Origin: Chryseobacterium aahli
GTDB taxonomy: Bacteria > Bacteroidota > Bacteroidia > Flavobacteriales > Weeksellaceae
Assembly (NCBI RefSeq): GCF_022699665.1
Contig: NZ_JALDNB010000005.1
Span: 1-64,000 of the forward strand
DNA: 64,000 nt
Direction of reading: 5' to 3'
Positions 46,079-55,264 of the stretch are shown one piece after another. A program made the translations under genes and the position numbers. Numbering within the stretch: the stretch's first letter is position 1; each line of letters starts with the position of its first letter. The notes under the pieces are model-generated. The model ran no database searches. It was not told the DNA's origin and saw only the letters and a list, made by a program, of their open reading frames with translations.

Positions 46079-49000
46079 TTACAAATAAATCAACTGCGTC
46101 TTCAAAACTTTCATTCCCAAACTCTCCAGTACAGCTTTATACGTTTCAATCTGTTTTTCATTCTTTTCAGATTCTTGTCCGGTTTTAAAATCTACAATAA
46201 TACAACCTTTGTCGCCTTTTAAAATACGGTCTGGACGGTAAATTTTACTGATTCCTCTTTCGGAAATCATGATGTCTTTTTCGTTAATCACTTCCCATTT
46301 TTCATCAAAAAACTCAGAATGTTTTGTAATAATTTCTTTTAAAGCGAGGTGAATTTCTTCCTTTTCCTTTAAAGTAATCTGACCTTCCAAAGTGTAAGCT
46401 TCTAATACTTTCTCGATGTCTTTTTCAGTATTTATTTTAGATAATAATTCGTGGACAAAAATTCCGGTTCGCACTTTTTTATTTCTTTCCTGGTAGGTTT
46501 TCGAAGGTGTCGCAATTTTGATAGAAGTGCTTTTTTCGTGCTTGCTACTCAGATTCTCTATGTCTTTGGTTTTGTAAGATGAAGTTTTGTGTTTGGTGTG
46601 TTTTACCAGCATTTCAGGTTTTGTTTCATACAAATCAAACTCATCGAGATTTTCAGAATTCTTTGATTGAATAAATTCTAAAATCTCCAGATTATTCGAG
46701 GTTTTATTGGCTTTCTGAAGATAAAAGAAAAGCTGTTCCACTGGTCTTGTTGTCGCAACATATTGCAGGCAAAGTCGGTCAACGAAATTTTTGTAGGAAT
46801 TAATTTTGTTAAATTTTTCAATTTCCGGATCGTAGGCTTCGAGATTTTTATTAAACTGATTAATGTTCACTGACTTCAGGGCTTCATCGCCGTCGGTATC
46901 AAACCAATTATTAAACTGACTGTCAGAGTTTTTGTTTTCCAAAGGAATAAAAACCACCGGAAATTCCAGACCTTTCGCTTTGTGAATCGTCATAATCTGA
47001 ATGGCGTCAATGTTTTCAGAAGCCTGAATGGTGTGTTTTGAGGCTTCTTCATCCCAGTATTTCAAAAATTCTTTAGTACTTGCACCTGCATTTTGAGTGA
47101 AATTGAAAAGCATTTCCAGAAAATTTAAAAGAAAATCAGTTTCCTTGTTCTCAACCGCAAATTCGTTGATGTAGTATTCAACAAAATTGTAGAGATTAAA
47201 TTTTGGGAAGTTATCCTGTTTCAGTTTTAAAGCATATTTATTTTGAATAAATTCTAAAATTTCTTCGTGAGTATTGATAGCTAGAATCTCTTTGATATCT
47301 AAACTGAAATCAGCCATCGTAATTCTGCCCAAACGGTTCAGATAAAACATCAGCATGATCAAATGAGGTTTGTTTTTAGGATTAGTTTCCCATCTCAAAA
47401 ACTGAATGACCGCCTGCAGAGTATTCGATAATTCTAAGGTCAAACCTTTGTCGGAAATAGTTTTGATATTCGTTTCTTCACCTCTGTAGTTTACTTTTAA
47501 ATTACCTAATTTCTGAGAATAACTGAAAATATCAAAGTTACCACGGCAGAGAATCGTGATGTCTGAAAATCTAAATCCGTTATCGAGACATTCCTGAATA
47601 TCTTTCTGCATTTTGTAGGAAACATCATTGTAAAAATCTTCTTTCGTAAGGTTTTCAATTAAATTAACTTTTACACGACCGTCAATTTTAGATTTTGAAT
47701 TTTGCTCAGCATCAATTCCAAAAATATTTTTATGTTCTTCTTCTAAATCGATTGAGTGAAATTGATAAAGCTCATTATTAAACTGAACAATATTCTTCGC
47801 ACTTCGCCAATTGTCTTTTAAAACTAATAATTCAGCTTCTTTAGGAGAAATTTCTTTTTTATTGATAATATCAAGCATGAGCTTACTCTCGCCACCTCTG
47901 AAACGGTAAATACTCTGCTTCGGATCGCCAACCAAAGTGAAAGAAGTGTTTTCTGTCGAAACACTGTGATCTCTCAACGGCATGAAATTCTGCCACTGCA
48001 GTTCTGATGTATCCTGAAATTCATCAAAGAAATAATGCTGAAACTGCGAACCTACTTTTTCATAAATAAAAGCTGAAGGTTCATTCTTTAAGTTTTCGTT
48101 GATAAGAATGTTGAATTTTGAAAGCAGGACCAAATCATTTTCATCTTCAATTTTTTTCAACTCATCTTGGATGTCTTTATTAACTTTCAAAGGAAGCAAA
48201 GCCGACAGAATCTTCTCCTTTTTCTGAGTTTCAATAAATAAAAGAATCAGCTGCATTCTGTTTTCCAAAAGCTGCTCGAGAATTTCAAAAATCTCGGACT
48301 CTTTATGTTTTGATTTTGCTGCCGCTCCTTTTTGAATATTGTTTAAAGCACTTTCTTCATTTGTCGGAAAAGGAAATCCGGGTCTTTTTTTGCTATAGAA
48401 ATCTATAATTTTAGTAAAAAATCCGCCAATCCCATTTTTGCCTTGAGAAAAATCTTCAACTTCAATATTTTTTGATTTAAAAAGTTCGATAGACTGTGTT
48501 GCAATTTCTACTGAACGTTTTTTATTGGTGACAATTTCTTTTCGAAGCGTATTTTTAATGTCTTCATATTTGCTATCATCAAAACTCTTGTTGCTTTTAA
48601 GGTGCTCGTAATGAATGTCTTTTACAAACTCTTTCGCAGAATCGTAAAGGTTTTTATTTAAATTAATTCGCTCGTTATTTTCAAGACTGTAATCCACATA
48701 ATCCATAAATGAATTTGAGATACTATCGTTTTCGCCAATCTGGTCGAGCATTTTATCGACGGCTTCAATCAAAAAAGGTTCTGCGTCAATTTCAAGATTA
48801 AAATTTTGAGCTAAGCCTAATTCATAAGAAAAGCTTCGGACCAACCGAGAGTTGAAACGGTCAATAGTCCCGATATTTAATGTTGAATAATTATGAAGAA
48901 CGTAATCGAGCAATTTTTTTGATCTGAAATGAAGTTCATCAATCGTAATTTTTATGCCTTCACTTTCAAAAGCGGTCTGAATATTTTTTAAATCTGCATT

Positions 49001-49240
49001 ATCAGCATAATTGTCTGCGGTAAAATTTCCCAACCACGACAAAATTCTTTCTTTCATCTCATTCGCTGCTTTGTTGGTGAACGTCAACGCCAAAATATTG
49101 CGAATAGAATGCTGCTGATTGGGATATCGCAGACAAATCATCAGAAGCCGCTGCACGAGTGCATAGGTTTTCCCGGAGCCAGCAGAGGCATTGATGACCG
49201 TGTAAGAATTGTTCATGTTTTGCAGAGATTGAGTCTGCAA
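46079..49240 (-). CDS. UvrD-type helicase/exonuclease, RecB/AddA-like
   Basis: A 1053-aa double-strand-break repair helicase-nuclease subunit. N-terminal Walker A is NASAGSGKTYALVQRL (about 17-32); the DExx box is FFDEFQDTSELQW (about 408-420); GDPKQSIYRFRGGE marks motif III/IV (about 438-451); TIHKAKGLEFPVVFIPL is motif V (about 746-762); and RPDRILKGDKGCIIVDFKTG near the C-terminus (about 1002-1021) is a RecB-family PD-(D/E)xK nuclease. It resembles AddA/RecB-type enzymes of Bacteroidota. The usual AddB-like partner is not adjacent in this window. Confidence 0.93.
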   Translation of the reverse strand: MQTQSLQNMNNSYTVINASAGSGKTYALVQRLLMICLRYPNQQHSIRNILALTFTNKAANEMKERILSWLGNFTADNYADNADLKNIQTAFESEGIKITIDELHFRSKKLLDYVLHNYSTLNIGTIDRFNSRLVRSFSYELGLAQNFNLEIDAEPFLIEAVDKMLDQIGENDSISNSFMDYVDYSLENNERINLNKNLYDSAKEFVKDIHYEHLKSNKSFDDSKYEDIKNTLRKEIVTNKKRSVEIATQSIELFKSKNIEVEDFSQGKNGIGGFFTKIIDFYSKKRPGFPFPTNEESALNNIQKGAAAKSKHKESEIFEILEQLLENRMQLILLFIETQKKEKILSALLPLKVNKDIQDELKKIEDENDLVLLSKFNILINENLKNEPSAFIYEKVGSQFQHYFFDEFQDTSELQWQNFMPLRDHSVSTENTSFTLVGDPKQSIYRFRGGESKLMLDIINKKEISPKEAELLVLKDNWRSAKNIVQFNNELYQFHSIDLEEEHKNIFGIDAEQNSKSKIDGRVKVNLIENLTKEDFYNDVSYKMQKDIQECLDNGFRFSDITILCRGNFDIFSYSQKLGNLKVNYRGEETNIKTISDKGLTLELSNTLQAVIQFLRWETNPKNKPHLIMLMFYLNRLGRITMADFSLDIKEILAINTHEEILEFIQNKYALKLKQDNFPKFNLYNFVEYYINEFAVENKETDFLLNFLEMLFNFTQNAGASTKEFLKYWDEEASKHTIQASENIDAIQIMTIHKAKGLEFPVVFIPLENKNSDSQFNNWFDTDGDEALKSVNINQFNKNLEAYDPEIEKFNKINSYKNFVDRLCLQYVATTRPVEQLFFYLQKANKTSNNLEILEFIQSKNSENLDEFDLYETKPEMLVKHTKHKTSSYKTKDIENLSSKHEKSTSIKIATPSKTYQERNKKVRTGIFVHELLSKINTEKDIEKVLEAYTLEGQITLKEKEEIHLALKEIITKHSEFFDEKWEVINEKDIMISERGISKIYRPDRILKGDKGCIIVDFKTGQESEKNEKQIETYKAVLESLGMKVLKTQLIYL

Positions 49241-49371
49241 TTTAATTAAAATATAAATGAAATTTTAACAATTAAAGATTGGTTTTTAACAGTTTCAAAA
49301 AGAAAAATTCAAAAAATAATACTAAAAGCGTTAACGGTGGTTAAACTTCTGAAATTCAACAAAAATTACTT

Positions 49372-49379
49372 TAGTTTTG
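49372..49379 (+). promoter_or_regulatory. -7 promoter box (TAGTTTTG) of the three-paralogue array
   Basis: An exact TAnnTTTG match 19 bp before the GTG start of the first paralogue; no other such box is seen within the array. Confidence 0.55.
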
Positions 49380-49398
49380 CCCTATAAAACAATAATCT

Positions 49399-50145
49399 GT
49401 GAAATTAAAATTACTCTTTATTCTATCCTTATTTTTCTTTGTCAGCATCAATGCTCAGGAATATATTTTTGGGAAGGTAATTTCTGAAGAAAATATAGAA
49501 ATGCCTGACGTTACGGTTATCAACATAAGAACAGATGAACGCGTGGAAACCAATCGAGACGGACATTTTATGATCTCGGGAAGACAAGGCGATAATCTAC
49601 GTTTCATCAAAATCGGTTACGACAGAGTCAATGCCAGTGTTACTAAAGAAAATATCGCTTCACCCATCAATATTAAGTTGACAAGATCTGCGCAACTGAT
49701 TGATGAAGTTGAAATTAAAAAATCATTGACCGGCGATTTGAAAATTGATACGAAGACTTTAAATCCGCCAAGAAAGGTTGAGAAACTGAAGAAAGATCTA
49801 GCGATTTATATTAAGCAAAAATCTGACCCGAGAATTCTGGCTGCGAGACCCGGCGATTTTGTACAGCCAAAAGGACAAGGCTTTGCCATCGGGAAAGTGA
49901 AAGATAAATGGGACGATATCGATTTTATGAATTATTTGGTAAGTGCTTTGGGTTATGAGTATTTTAATGATTTAAAAATAGAAAATTCTCAGGTTCAGCA
50001 TTTCATTGGCTATGTATTGGCAGGCGGTTTTGAACGGAGAAGTATTTTAAAGTACGGTTTTGTCAGCGATGCCGATTTGATGCGATTTCAGAGAGCTGTT
50101 TTAACGAGGATTTCTAATTATAAAGCTCCACTAACACAAAAATAG
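49399..50145 (+). CDS. Secreted carboxypeptidase-regulatory-like domain protein, paralogue 1
   Basis: A 248-aa exported protein with a GTG start: signal peptide (1-19, ...SINA), a carboxypeptidase D regulatory-like beta-sandwich (about 22-95, FGKVISEENIEMPDVTVINI, GHFMISGRQGDNLRFIKIGY), then a helical C-terminal part beginning LTGDLKIDTKTL. The same layout recurs in the next two genes. The function is not known; the beta-sandwich is also found at the N-terminus of TonB-dependent transporters. It is followed after a few bases by paralogue 2. Confidence 0.8.
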   Translation: MKLKLLFILSLFFFVSINAQEYIFGKVISEENIEMPDVTVINIRTDERVETNRDGHFMISGRQGDNLRFIKIGYDRVNASVTKENIASPINIKLTRSAQLIDEVEIKKSLTGDLKIDTKTLNPPRKVEKLKKDLAIYIKQKSDPRILAARPGDFVQPKGQGFAIGKVKDKWDDIDFMNYLVSALGYEYFNDLKIENSQVQHFIGYVLAGGFERRSILKYGFVSDADLMRFQRAVLTRISNYKAPLTQK

Positions 50146-50151
50146 AAGGTG

Positions 50152-50949
50152 ATGAAATCATATTTTTTAAAAATATTTTTTTTGATTCTTACATTCTTTT
50201 CACTTAGTAATCTGTTTTCACAACAGAAAATTTCAGGCAAAATCATCAGCGAAAATGATATGGTCATTACCAATGTTTTGGTGGTCAATATTTCTAATGA
50301 TAAAAAAACGTATAGTGATGCTGCTGGAAATTTTGAAATTGAAGCTTCTTTAAATGACGAAATCAGATTTTCAAAAATAAGTTACGAGAGAGCTTCAAAA
50401 CGTATTTTTGATTATAATTCCTCGTTAAATGTTGTTCTAATTAGAATTCCGGAAGAAATAAAAGAAGTTGAAATTTTAAATCTTACGGGAGATTTAAATA
50501 AAGATTCTAAAAGACTTTCCAAAGATGATAAAGTTGCAAGATTGCAAAAAGATATTGGTCTTCCAAGACCTCCTGAAGTCGCGAGAGAAAAAGCTCCTGA
50601 ACTTTCAGATGCATTTGTAATTGGTTTTCCGGCGGCGGCGATTAATATTGATGCTTTGTACAAAGTAATCAGTGGAGATGCCCGAAGAATGAAGACTTTA
50701 TATAAATATGAAGATTTACAAAGGCATTTGAAATGGGTGATAAGCAGGCTTGATGCGGAATATTTTGTGAGTTTGGGAATTCCCGAAGAGCGAATTAGAG
50801 AGTTTCTGGAGTTTGCTTTTCTCGAAAACCCAAGATCATTAGATTTTGTGAAGTCCAAGAATATTAACGGGACAATTTTCGAAATTGAAAAAGCAATTCC
50901 TAAGTTTAATGAAAGAGTGAAATCTCAAACAAAAAATATTGCCAAGTGA
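50152..50949 (+). CDS. Secreted carboxypeptidase-regulatory-like domain protein, paralogue 2
   Basis: The 265 aa repeat the architecture of the gene before: signal peptide (...SNLFSQ), regulatory-like domain (KISGKIISENDMVITNVLVVN, SDAAGNFEIEASLNDEIRFSKISYER), and a helical tail with LTGDLNKDSKRLSKDDKVARLQKDIGLP. A GTG immediately before the ATG could also start it. It overlaps paralogue 3 by four bases (GTGA), so coupling is likely. Confidence 0.8.
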   Translation: MKSYFLKIFFLILTFFSLSNLFSQQKISGKIISENDMVITNVLVVNISNDKKTYSDAAGNFEIEASLNDEIRFSKISYERASKRIFDYNSSLNVVLIRIPEEIKEVEILNLTGDLNKDSKRLSKDDKVARLQKDIGLPRPPEVAREKAPELSDAFVIGFPAAAINIDALYKVISGDARRMKTLYKYEDLQRHLKWVISRLDAEYFVSLGIPEERIREFLEFAFLENPRSLDFVKSKNINGTIFEIEKAIPKFNERVKSQTKNIAK

Positions 50950-51755
50950 AAACTAGTTTTACCAAAAGTCTAATCATTGTTTTTTCTTTCATCGTTGCTC
51001 AAATATTCGGGCAAAAAAAAGTTTCCGGCAAAATTACGGACGATCAACAGTTGGGTTTAAATGCAGTTTTAGTTTTAAATGTTACTAAAAATATCCGTTC
51101 AGCAAGTGATGTTTCAGGAAATTTCACGATTGAATCTGATGAGAATGATGAACTGCGATTTATAAAAGAAAGCTATTACAGAACGGATAAAATCATCAAA
51201 AAAGAGAGTTTTTATACTACAATGAATGTGGTTCTTTTAAGAGTTGAAACGTTAATTCCCGAAGTGAAAATTGAGTACAAACCGAGTGGGAATCTAGAAA
51301 GAGACAATAAGCATATGAGTGATTCGAGGAAAGTAGCGAAGTTGAAATCCTCAATGGAAGAATATATAAAAGCTCCTATGTCGGTTCCAATTCCGAAGAA
51401 TGAAGTTCCAAAAACATTTCAAGGTCATGATTTTAATGCAGGGCAGGTTAATGTAATTAAAGTGATCGGCGAAGCGGTACGTTTAATCAAAAAAGCATCG
51501 GCTCCCAAAATTACAGCACCAACTTTTGGTGAAACTCAGGATTTTTTAAGTAGAGTGAAAAAAGAAATCGACCTAACTTTTCTTACAAAATATGGTATGA
51601 ATGAAGAAGGAATTGACCATTTTCTTTATTATGCTGAACGAGTAAATCATCTTTCAAAAAGATTCAGAAAAACCTTCAAACCTTTAGAAATAGAATATGA
51701 ATTAAAAACTGCGTTTGTAGAATATTCTAAGCTGAATAAATTAAGCGGAGAATAG
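50946..51755 (+). CDS. Secreted carboxypeptidase-regulatory-like domain protein, paralogue 3
   Basis: A 269-aa GTG-start protein, third of the tandem set: signal peptide (...IVAQIFG), regulatory-like domain (KVSGKITDDQQLGLNAVLVLN, SDVSGNFTIESDENDELRFIKESYYR), and a helical tail with PSGNLERDNKHMSDSRKVAKLKSSMEEYI. The start overlaps the previous stop (GTGA). It ends 16 bp before the convergent GNAT gene. Confidence 0.8.
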   Translation: MKTSFTKSLIIVFSFIVAQIFGQKKVSGKITDDQQLGLNAVLVLNVTKNIRSASDVSGNFTIESDENDELRFIKESYYRTDKIIKKESFYTTMNVVLLRVETLIPEVKIEYKPSGNLERDNKHMSDSRKVAKLKSSMEEYIKAPMSVPIPKNEVPKTFQGHDFNAGQVNVIKVIGEAVRLIKKASAPKITAPTFGETQDFLSRVKKEIDLTFLTKYGMNEEGIDHFLYYAERVNHLSKRFRKTFKPLEIEYELKTAFVEYSKLNKLSGE

Positions 51756-51770
51756 TAAAGCCAATCACAA

Positions 51771-52283
51771 TTAATGATAAACAACATCATAAATTTCATC
51801 TTTCACTTCATCAAGATTTTCCGGACGATAGTTGGATAAAAGCCACAGCTGAAGTGGTTTTTTACCTTCACCATAACTTGGCTGAATATACATTTCGTCT
51901 ATCAAATTGAAGCCATTTTTTTGGTAAAACGAAAAACGTCGTTTTGAATCTTCGTTCAAATGTTCAGGCTCGATTTCCAAGATAATTCTCGGATGATTTT
52001 TAAATAAATAATCGGTGATTTGCGAACCGAGTTTTTGATTTCTAAACTCCACAAAAACCTCAAAATGTTCTACGAACACATGATTCTTCAGTTCCCAAAG
52101 TACGAGATAACCAATGTTTTCAGATTCATGTAAAACAGAAATTACTTTCACTTGCGGGTGCTCAAACAAACGCACAAACTTGTACCAATCTCGTCTTTCA
52201 TCTTCAGGGAAACTTGAAGCATAAGAGTCATAAATCTGCTGTACGCGGTAATCGTCAGGCGAAGTAATTTGTAAAAATTCCAT
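51771..52283 (-). CDS. GNAT family N-acetyltransferase
   Basis: A 170-aa GNAT fold protein. The core strands SENIGYLVLWELKNHVFVEHFEVFVEFRNQKLGSQITDYL (about 56-95) include the acetyl-CoA loop region (RNQKLGSQ) in place of the canonical RxxGxG/A, and DEMYIQPSYGEGKKPLQLWLL near the C-terminus is typical of a small-molecule or ribosomal-protein acetyltransferase subgroup in flavobacteria. The substrate is not known. Confidence 0.85.
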   Translation of the reverse strand: MEFLQITSPDDYRVQQIYDSYASSFPEDERRDWYKFVRLFEHPQVKVISVLHESENIGYLVLWELKNHVFVEHFEVFVEFRNQKLGSQITDYLFKNHPRIILEIEPEHLNEDSKRRFSFYQKNGFNLIDEMYIQPSYGEGKKPLQLWLLSNYRPENLDEVKDEIYDVVYH

Positions 52284-52335
52284 TAATAGTTGTAATAATT
52301 TAATCGTTAACCTTTGATTTTATGACACTGATTTT

Positions 52336-52370
52336 AAAGCCACCAGCAAAAAGCCACCAGCAAAAAGCCA
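52336..52370. repeat. Tandem 14-bp repeat (AAAGCCACCAGCAA x2.5)
   Basis: Two perfect copies and a partial third, followed by AATTGACAATAGCAG. An intergenic repeat without a gene; the 100-bp gap contains nothing else clear. Confidence 0.85.
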
Positions 52371-52388
52371 ATTGACAATAGCAGTACA

Positions 52389-52610
52389 CTATAAATCAAA
52401 AACACTAGGTCTTCTGGTGATGAAAATATCCTTAATCCAAAGCGTGAAAGCCAACCCGAGGTAGATTAAAAAGAAAAAACCTGCGGTCGCAAAAGTAGAG
52501 TAGATAAAGAAAACCCGCAATTTAGAAACGGGAATTCCCAATTTGGCGCCCATTCTTGTGAGTACCCCAAACCATTCTCTTTCCATCTTGTGACGAAGGT
52601 TATCAAACAT
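52389..52610 (-). CDS. PspC domain protein
   Basis: A 73-aa protein made almost entirely of a PspC-type domain: a short basic head with KLGIPVSKLRVFFI, then one membrane helix (STFATAGFFFLIYLGLAFTLWI, about 38-59) and a short tail. PspC proteins take part in envelope-stress signalling, but many Bacteroidota carry single-domain copies of unknown role. It overlaps the DUF2851 gene by 8 bp and is co-transcribed with it. Confidence 0.85.
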   Translation of the reverse strand: MFDNLRHKMEREWFGVLTRMGAKLGIPVSKLRVFFIYSTFATAGFFFLIYLGLAFTLWIKDIFITRRPSVFDL

Positions 52611-53877
52611 GATTGCTTTCTTTTAAAATTTTAAATCCGATGCTGCAATTTAAGCAATTTTTTGGTGTGCAGTAATTTTTGTAATGATAAATCAGACTTT
52701 GCGTCTGCAGCGCATTTTTTATTTTTAGCCCTAAATTTTTCCAGCCATCAACAATTGAATTTTTCTCTGCCGAAAGTTCTTTGTAAAATGCCAGAGTTTC
52801 TTCCGCAATTTCTTCATTGTGATATTTGTGATACGTATACTTTAAAGGTAGAATGCTGTTGAGGATGATGAGCTCAATGAAGTCTTTAGTTAAAACTTTC
52901 GGTTGGCTAACAGTTGAAACTTTCCCGAAATTAAAATGATTGTCCCAATAATCAGAAGCCTTTACATCTTTAAATATATGCATCAATTCATCAGTGTTCT
53001 TAGCATTGATGATTTTTGAAAATAAATTTTGATGCAGATAATAAAGGTCTGCCAATTGCGATAAACGAAGGGTAGGAAAGTTGGGAGGCCGCAGTCTTAA
53101 AAATTTCGGACGAATAATCAGATCAGAAATATCAAATTTAGCTTTTAGGAAATCAAATTCTCTTTTCCAGATGTTCATTTGTTCATCGTCAGGTTTTTCA
53201 AGCCAGCCGGAAATCCCAAACAATAAAGCTTCGACTTGTTTTTTGTTCTGACGAATTTTATTGAAAACCGTGAAATTAATACTTTCAGCGATTTGTTTAA
53301 ACAGATGCGCATTTACTTTCAACCCAAAAGAATAGGCGAGGCTGTGAAATAACACTGCTTCATAGTTGTTTTTATGAATTTCAAGATCTTTTTCAAGTTC
53401 GGCAGATTTCTCTTCAAGTTTCTGTAATAAACTTTCTTCATGAAAATGAACCGGAATTTTATAAGGGTTAAATAGATCTTCACAGGCAATAAACTGACTT
53501 TCTTTCAACAGTTTCTCATACTTTCCGAAAATACTTTCATCAATATGATTTCTCAATTCTAAGGTTGGAATATTCTTTTTACAGAGTTCTTCAATGTCTG
53601 CGTCATTTTGAAAGACAACATGTAGAATGATATTCTCGTAATTCGGGTCTTTAGAATGCTGGTGGAAAATCCAGTCGGAAGATCGTACGTGTAACTCTAT
53701 ATTTCCTGCTAATATGACGTTGTTGATCTTGATTTTAGCCATCAGAAAATCCGGTCCGGAATCTTTGTTCCACTTCCCAAAATCTACTATTTCAATAGGA
53801 TTTCCGTCTAAATCTGTGAAGTTATAATGGGTGAATACTTTGAAATTCCAGAGATACTGTAATAATTTTTCGTTCAT
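52603..53877 (-). CDS. DUF2851 family protein
   Basis: A 424-aa soluble protein of the Bacteroidota-specific DUF2851 family. Conserved stretches seen: NEKLLQYLWNFKVFTHYN at the start, FGKWNKDSGPDFLMAKIKI (about 33-51), GNIELHVRSSDWIFHQHSKD (about 58-77), LRPPNFPTLRLSQLADLY and a C-terminal CxxKNCLNCSIG cysteine cluster (CTPKNCLNCSIGF). The GNIELH and cysteine motifs suggest a nuclease-like or metal-binding role, not demonstrated. It overlaps pspC. Confidence 0.88.
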   Translation of the reverse strand: MNEKLLQYLWNFKVFTHYNFTDLDGNPIEIVDFGKWNKDSGPDFLMAKIKINNVILAGNIELHVRSSDWIFHQHSKDPNYENIILHVVFQNDADIEELCKKNIPTLELRNHIDESIFGKYEKLLKESQFIACEDLFNPYKIPVHFHEESLLQKLEEKSAELEKDLEIHKNNYEAVLFHSLAYSFGLKVNAHLFKQIAESINFTVFNKIRQNKKQVEALLFGISGWLEKPDDEQMNIWKREFDFLKAKFDISDLIIRPKFLRLRPPNFPTLRLSQLADLYYLHQNLFSKIINAKNTDELMHIFKDVKASDYWDNHFNFGKVSTVSQPKVLTKDFIELIILNSILPLKYTYHKYHNEEIAEETLAFYKELSAEKNSIVDGWKNLGLKIKNALQTQSLIYHYKNYCTPKNCLNCSIGFKILKESNHV

Positions 53878-54005
53878 CGGTGGTGTTTTGTGTTGCCACT
53901 AATTTAAGAAAAATTTGAATTTGAAAAGTTGATTAAAATGAAATACGTGAAAATTATTTCTTCTCCGGAAACTTTAGTGAGCGTTCTAGAAAAGTTTAAT
54001 TTCAA

Positions 54006-54038
54006 AAAAATCAGAGCAGCTTGCCCTGATTTTTATTT
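54006..54038 (-). terminator. Terminator of bshA
   Basis: A 9-bp stem AAAAATCAG/CTGATTTTT with an inner GC pair across a short loop, T-run on the reverse strand, about 18 bp beyond the bshA stop. The region 53878-54005 holds only a 36-codon frame that runs into this hairpin and is not called. Confidence 0.8.
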
Positions 54039-54055
54039 TATATTTTAATGAAGAT

Positions 54056-55204
54056 TTAAACTTTTGCCGTTTCCTTCACAAAATTTGCAATCGTCGTTTT
54101 ATACATTTCCTCGTAAATAGGAAGGATATTTTTTAGGTCAAATTTAATCGCCTGCTCCTTTGCGTTGATTTTCATTTGAGCTAATAATTCTTCGTTGCTG
54201 AGAAGTTTAATCGTGTAATTACTCATGGCTTCTACGTTTCCGATTTCCGCTAAAAATCCTGTCTCGCCCTGAATGTTTACTTCCGGAATTCCACCGGCAT
54301 TTGAACTGATAACAGGCGTATATGCTGCCATCGCTTCCAAAGCTGCCAAACCAAAACTTTCCTGCTCGGAAGGAAGTAAGAACACGTCGGAAAGCTGTAA
54401 AATTCTGTACAGATCATTCACTTTACCTAAAAGACGAATCTTAGAAATTAATTCTGGATTTTCTTCTAAGAAAGAGTTTACTTTTTCCATATCTGGGCCT
54501 TCACCGATGATGATTAATTTAGATTTAACCTTCTTTTCAACGCTTTTAAATATTTGCAGTACTTCTTCCACACGCTTTACCGGTCTTAAGTTGGAAACGT
54601 GAATAAGAATTTTCTCGTCCGGACTCGCAAATTGAGTTCTCTGGCATTCATTCAATTCATCAAACTCAGAATTGTCGATGAAATTGGTGATGACCTGAAT
54701 TTCTTTTTTAATATTAAAAAACTGCAGGGTATCTTTCTTCAGGCTTTCAGAAACGGAAGTAATCGCATCCGACTGATTGATAGAAAATTCTACCGCATGT
54801 TTGTAGCTTGGGTGTTGTCCAACCAACGTAATATCAGTCCCGTGAAGCGTTGTCACCAAAGGAATGTCGTTATTGTCTTCTTTCAGCATTTGCTTTGCCG
54901 TAAACGCCGCATAAGCGTAAGGAATCGCATAATGTGCATGAAGCAAATCTAGTTTATAAAGATTCACAACACGGTAGATCATCGAGCTCAACGCAATATC
55001 ATAAGGCTGATACTGGAAAAGCGGATAGGTTTGAACATTGACTTTATGAAAGAAAATATTCGGATTGGTGATATCTAATCTTGCCGGAAGTGCCGAACTA
55101 ATGAAGTGTACCTCATATCCTTTGTTGGCGAGAGACATCCCGAGTTCTGTTGCCACGATTCCGCTTCCGCCGTATGTTGGGTAGCAAAGTATGCCTATTT
55201 TCAT
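54056..55204 (-). CDS. bshA: N-acetyl-alpha-D-glucosaminyl L-malate synthase (bacillithiol synthesis)
   Basis: GT4 glycosyltransferase that joins UDP-GlcNAc to malate, the first step to bacillithiol. The 382 aa have the BshA start MKIGILCYPTYGGSGIVATELG with the GGSG loop (12-15), SMIYRVVNLYKLDLLHAHYAIP, TTLHGTDITLVGQHPSY (about 117-133), IIGEGPDM and PSEQESFGLAALEAMAA (about 277-293, donor-binding). A complete, canonical protein. The other bsh genes are not adjacent. DinB-like protein genes such as the one near 36.9 kb could be linked, but that is a guess. Confidence 0.96.
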   Translation of the reverse strand: MKIGILCYPTYGGSGIVATELGMSLANKGYEVHFISSALPARLDITNPNIFFHKVNVQTYPLFQYQPYDIALSSMIYRVVNLYKLDLLHAHYAIPYAYAAFTAKQMLKEDNNDIPLVTTLHGTDITLVGQHPSYKHAVEFSINQSDAITSVSESLKKDTLQFFNIKKEIQVITNFIDNSEFDELNECQRTQFASPDEKILIHVSNLRPVKRVEEVLQIFKSVEKKVKSKLIIIGEGPDMEKVNSFLEENPELISKIRLLGKVNDLYRILQLSDVFLLPSEQESFGLAALEAMAAYTPVISSNAGGIPEVNIQGETGFLAEIGNVEAMSNYTIKLLSNEELLAQMKINAKEQAIKFDLKNILPIYEEMYKTTIANFVKETAKV

Positions 55205-55264
55205 CTGTATATTTTATTTTTTGGTTGTCAGATGGAACGCTTACAGCGTCTCATTAGTTTAATT

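Noticed and set aside
46079..49240. The RecB/AddA-like helicase-nuclease plus neighbours as a defence island
   Set aside because: No restriction, CRISPR, toxin-antitoxin or other defence genes are next to it, and the protein fits a housekeeping repair enzyme.
53938..54048. A possible 36-codon gene starting MKYVKIIS
   Set aside because: It runs through the bshA terminator hairpin and has no promoter box; probably chance.
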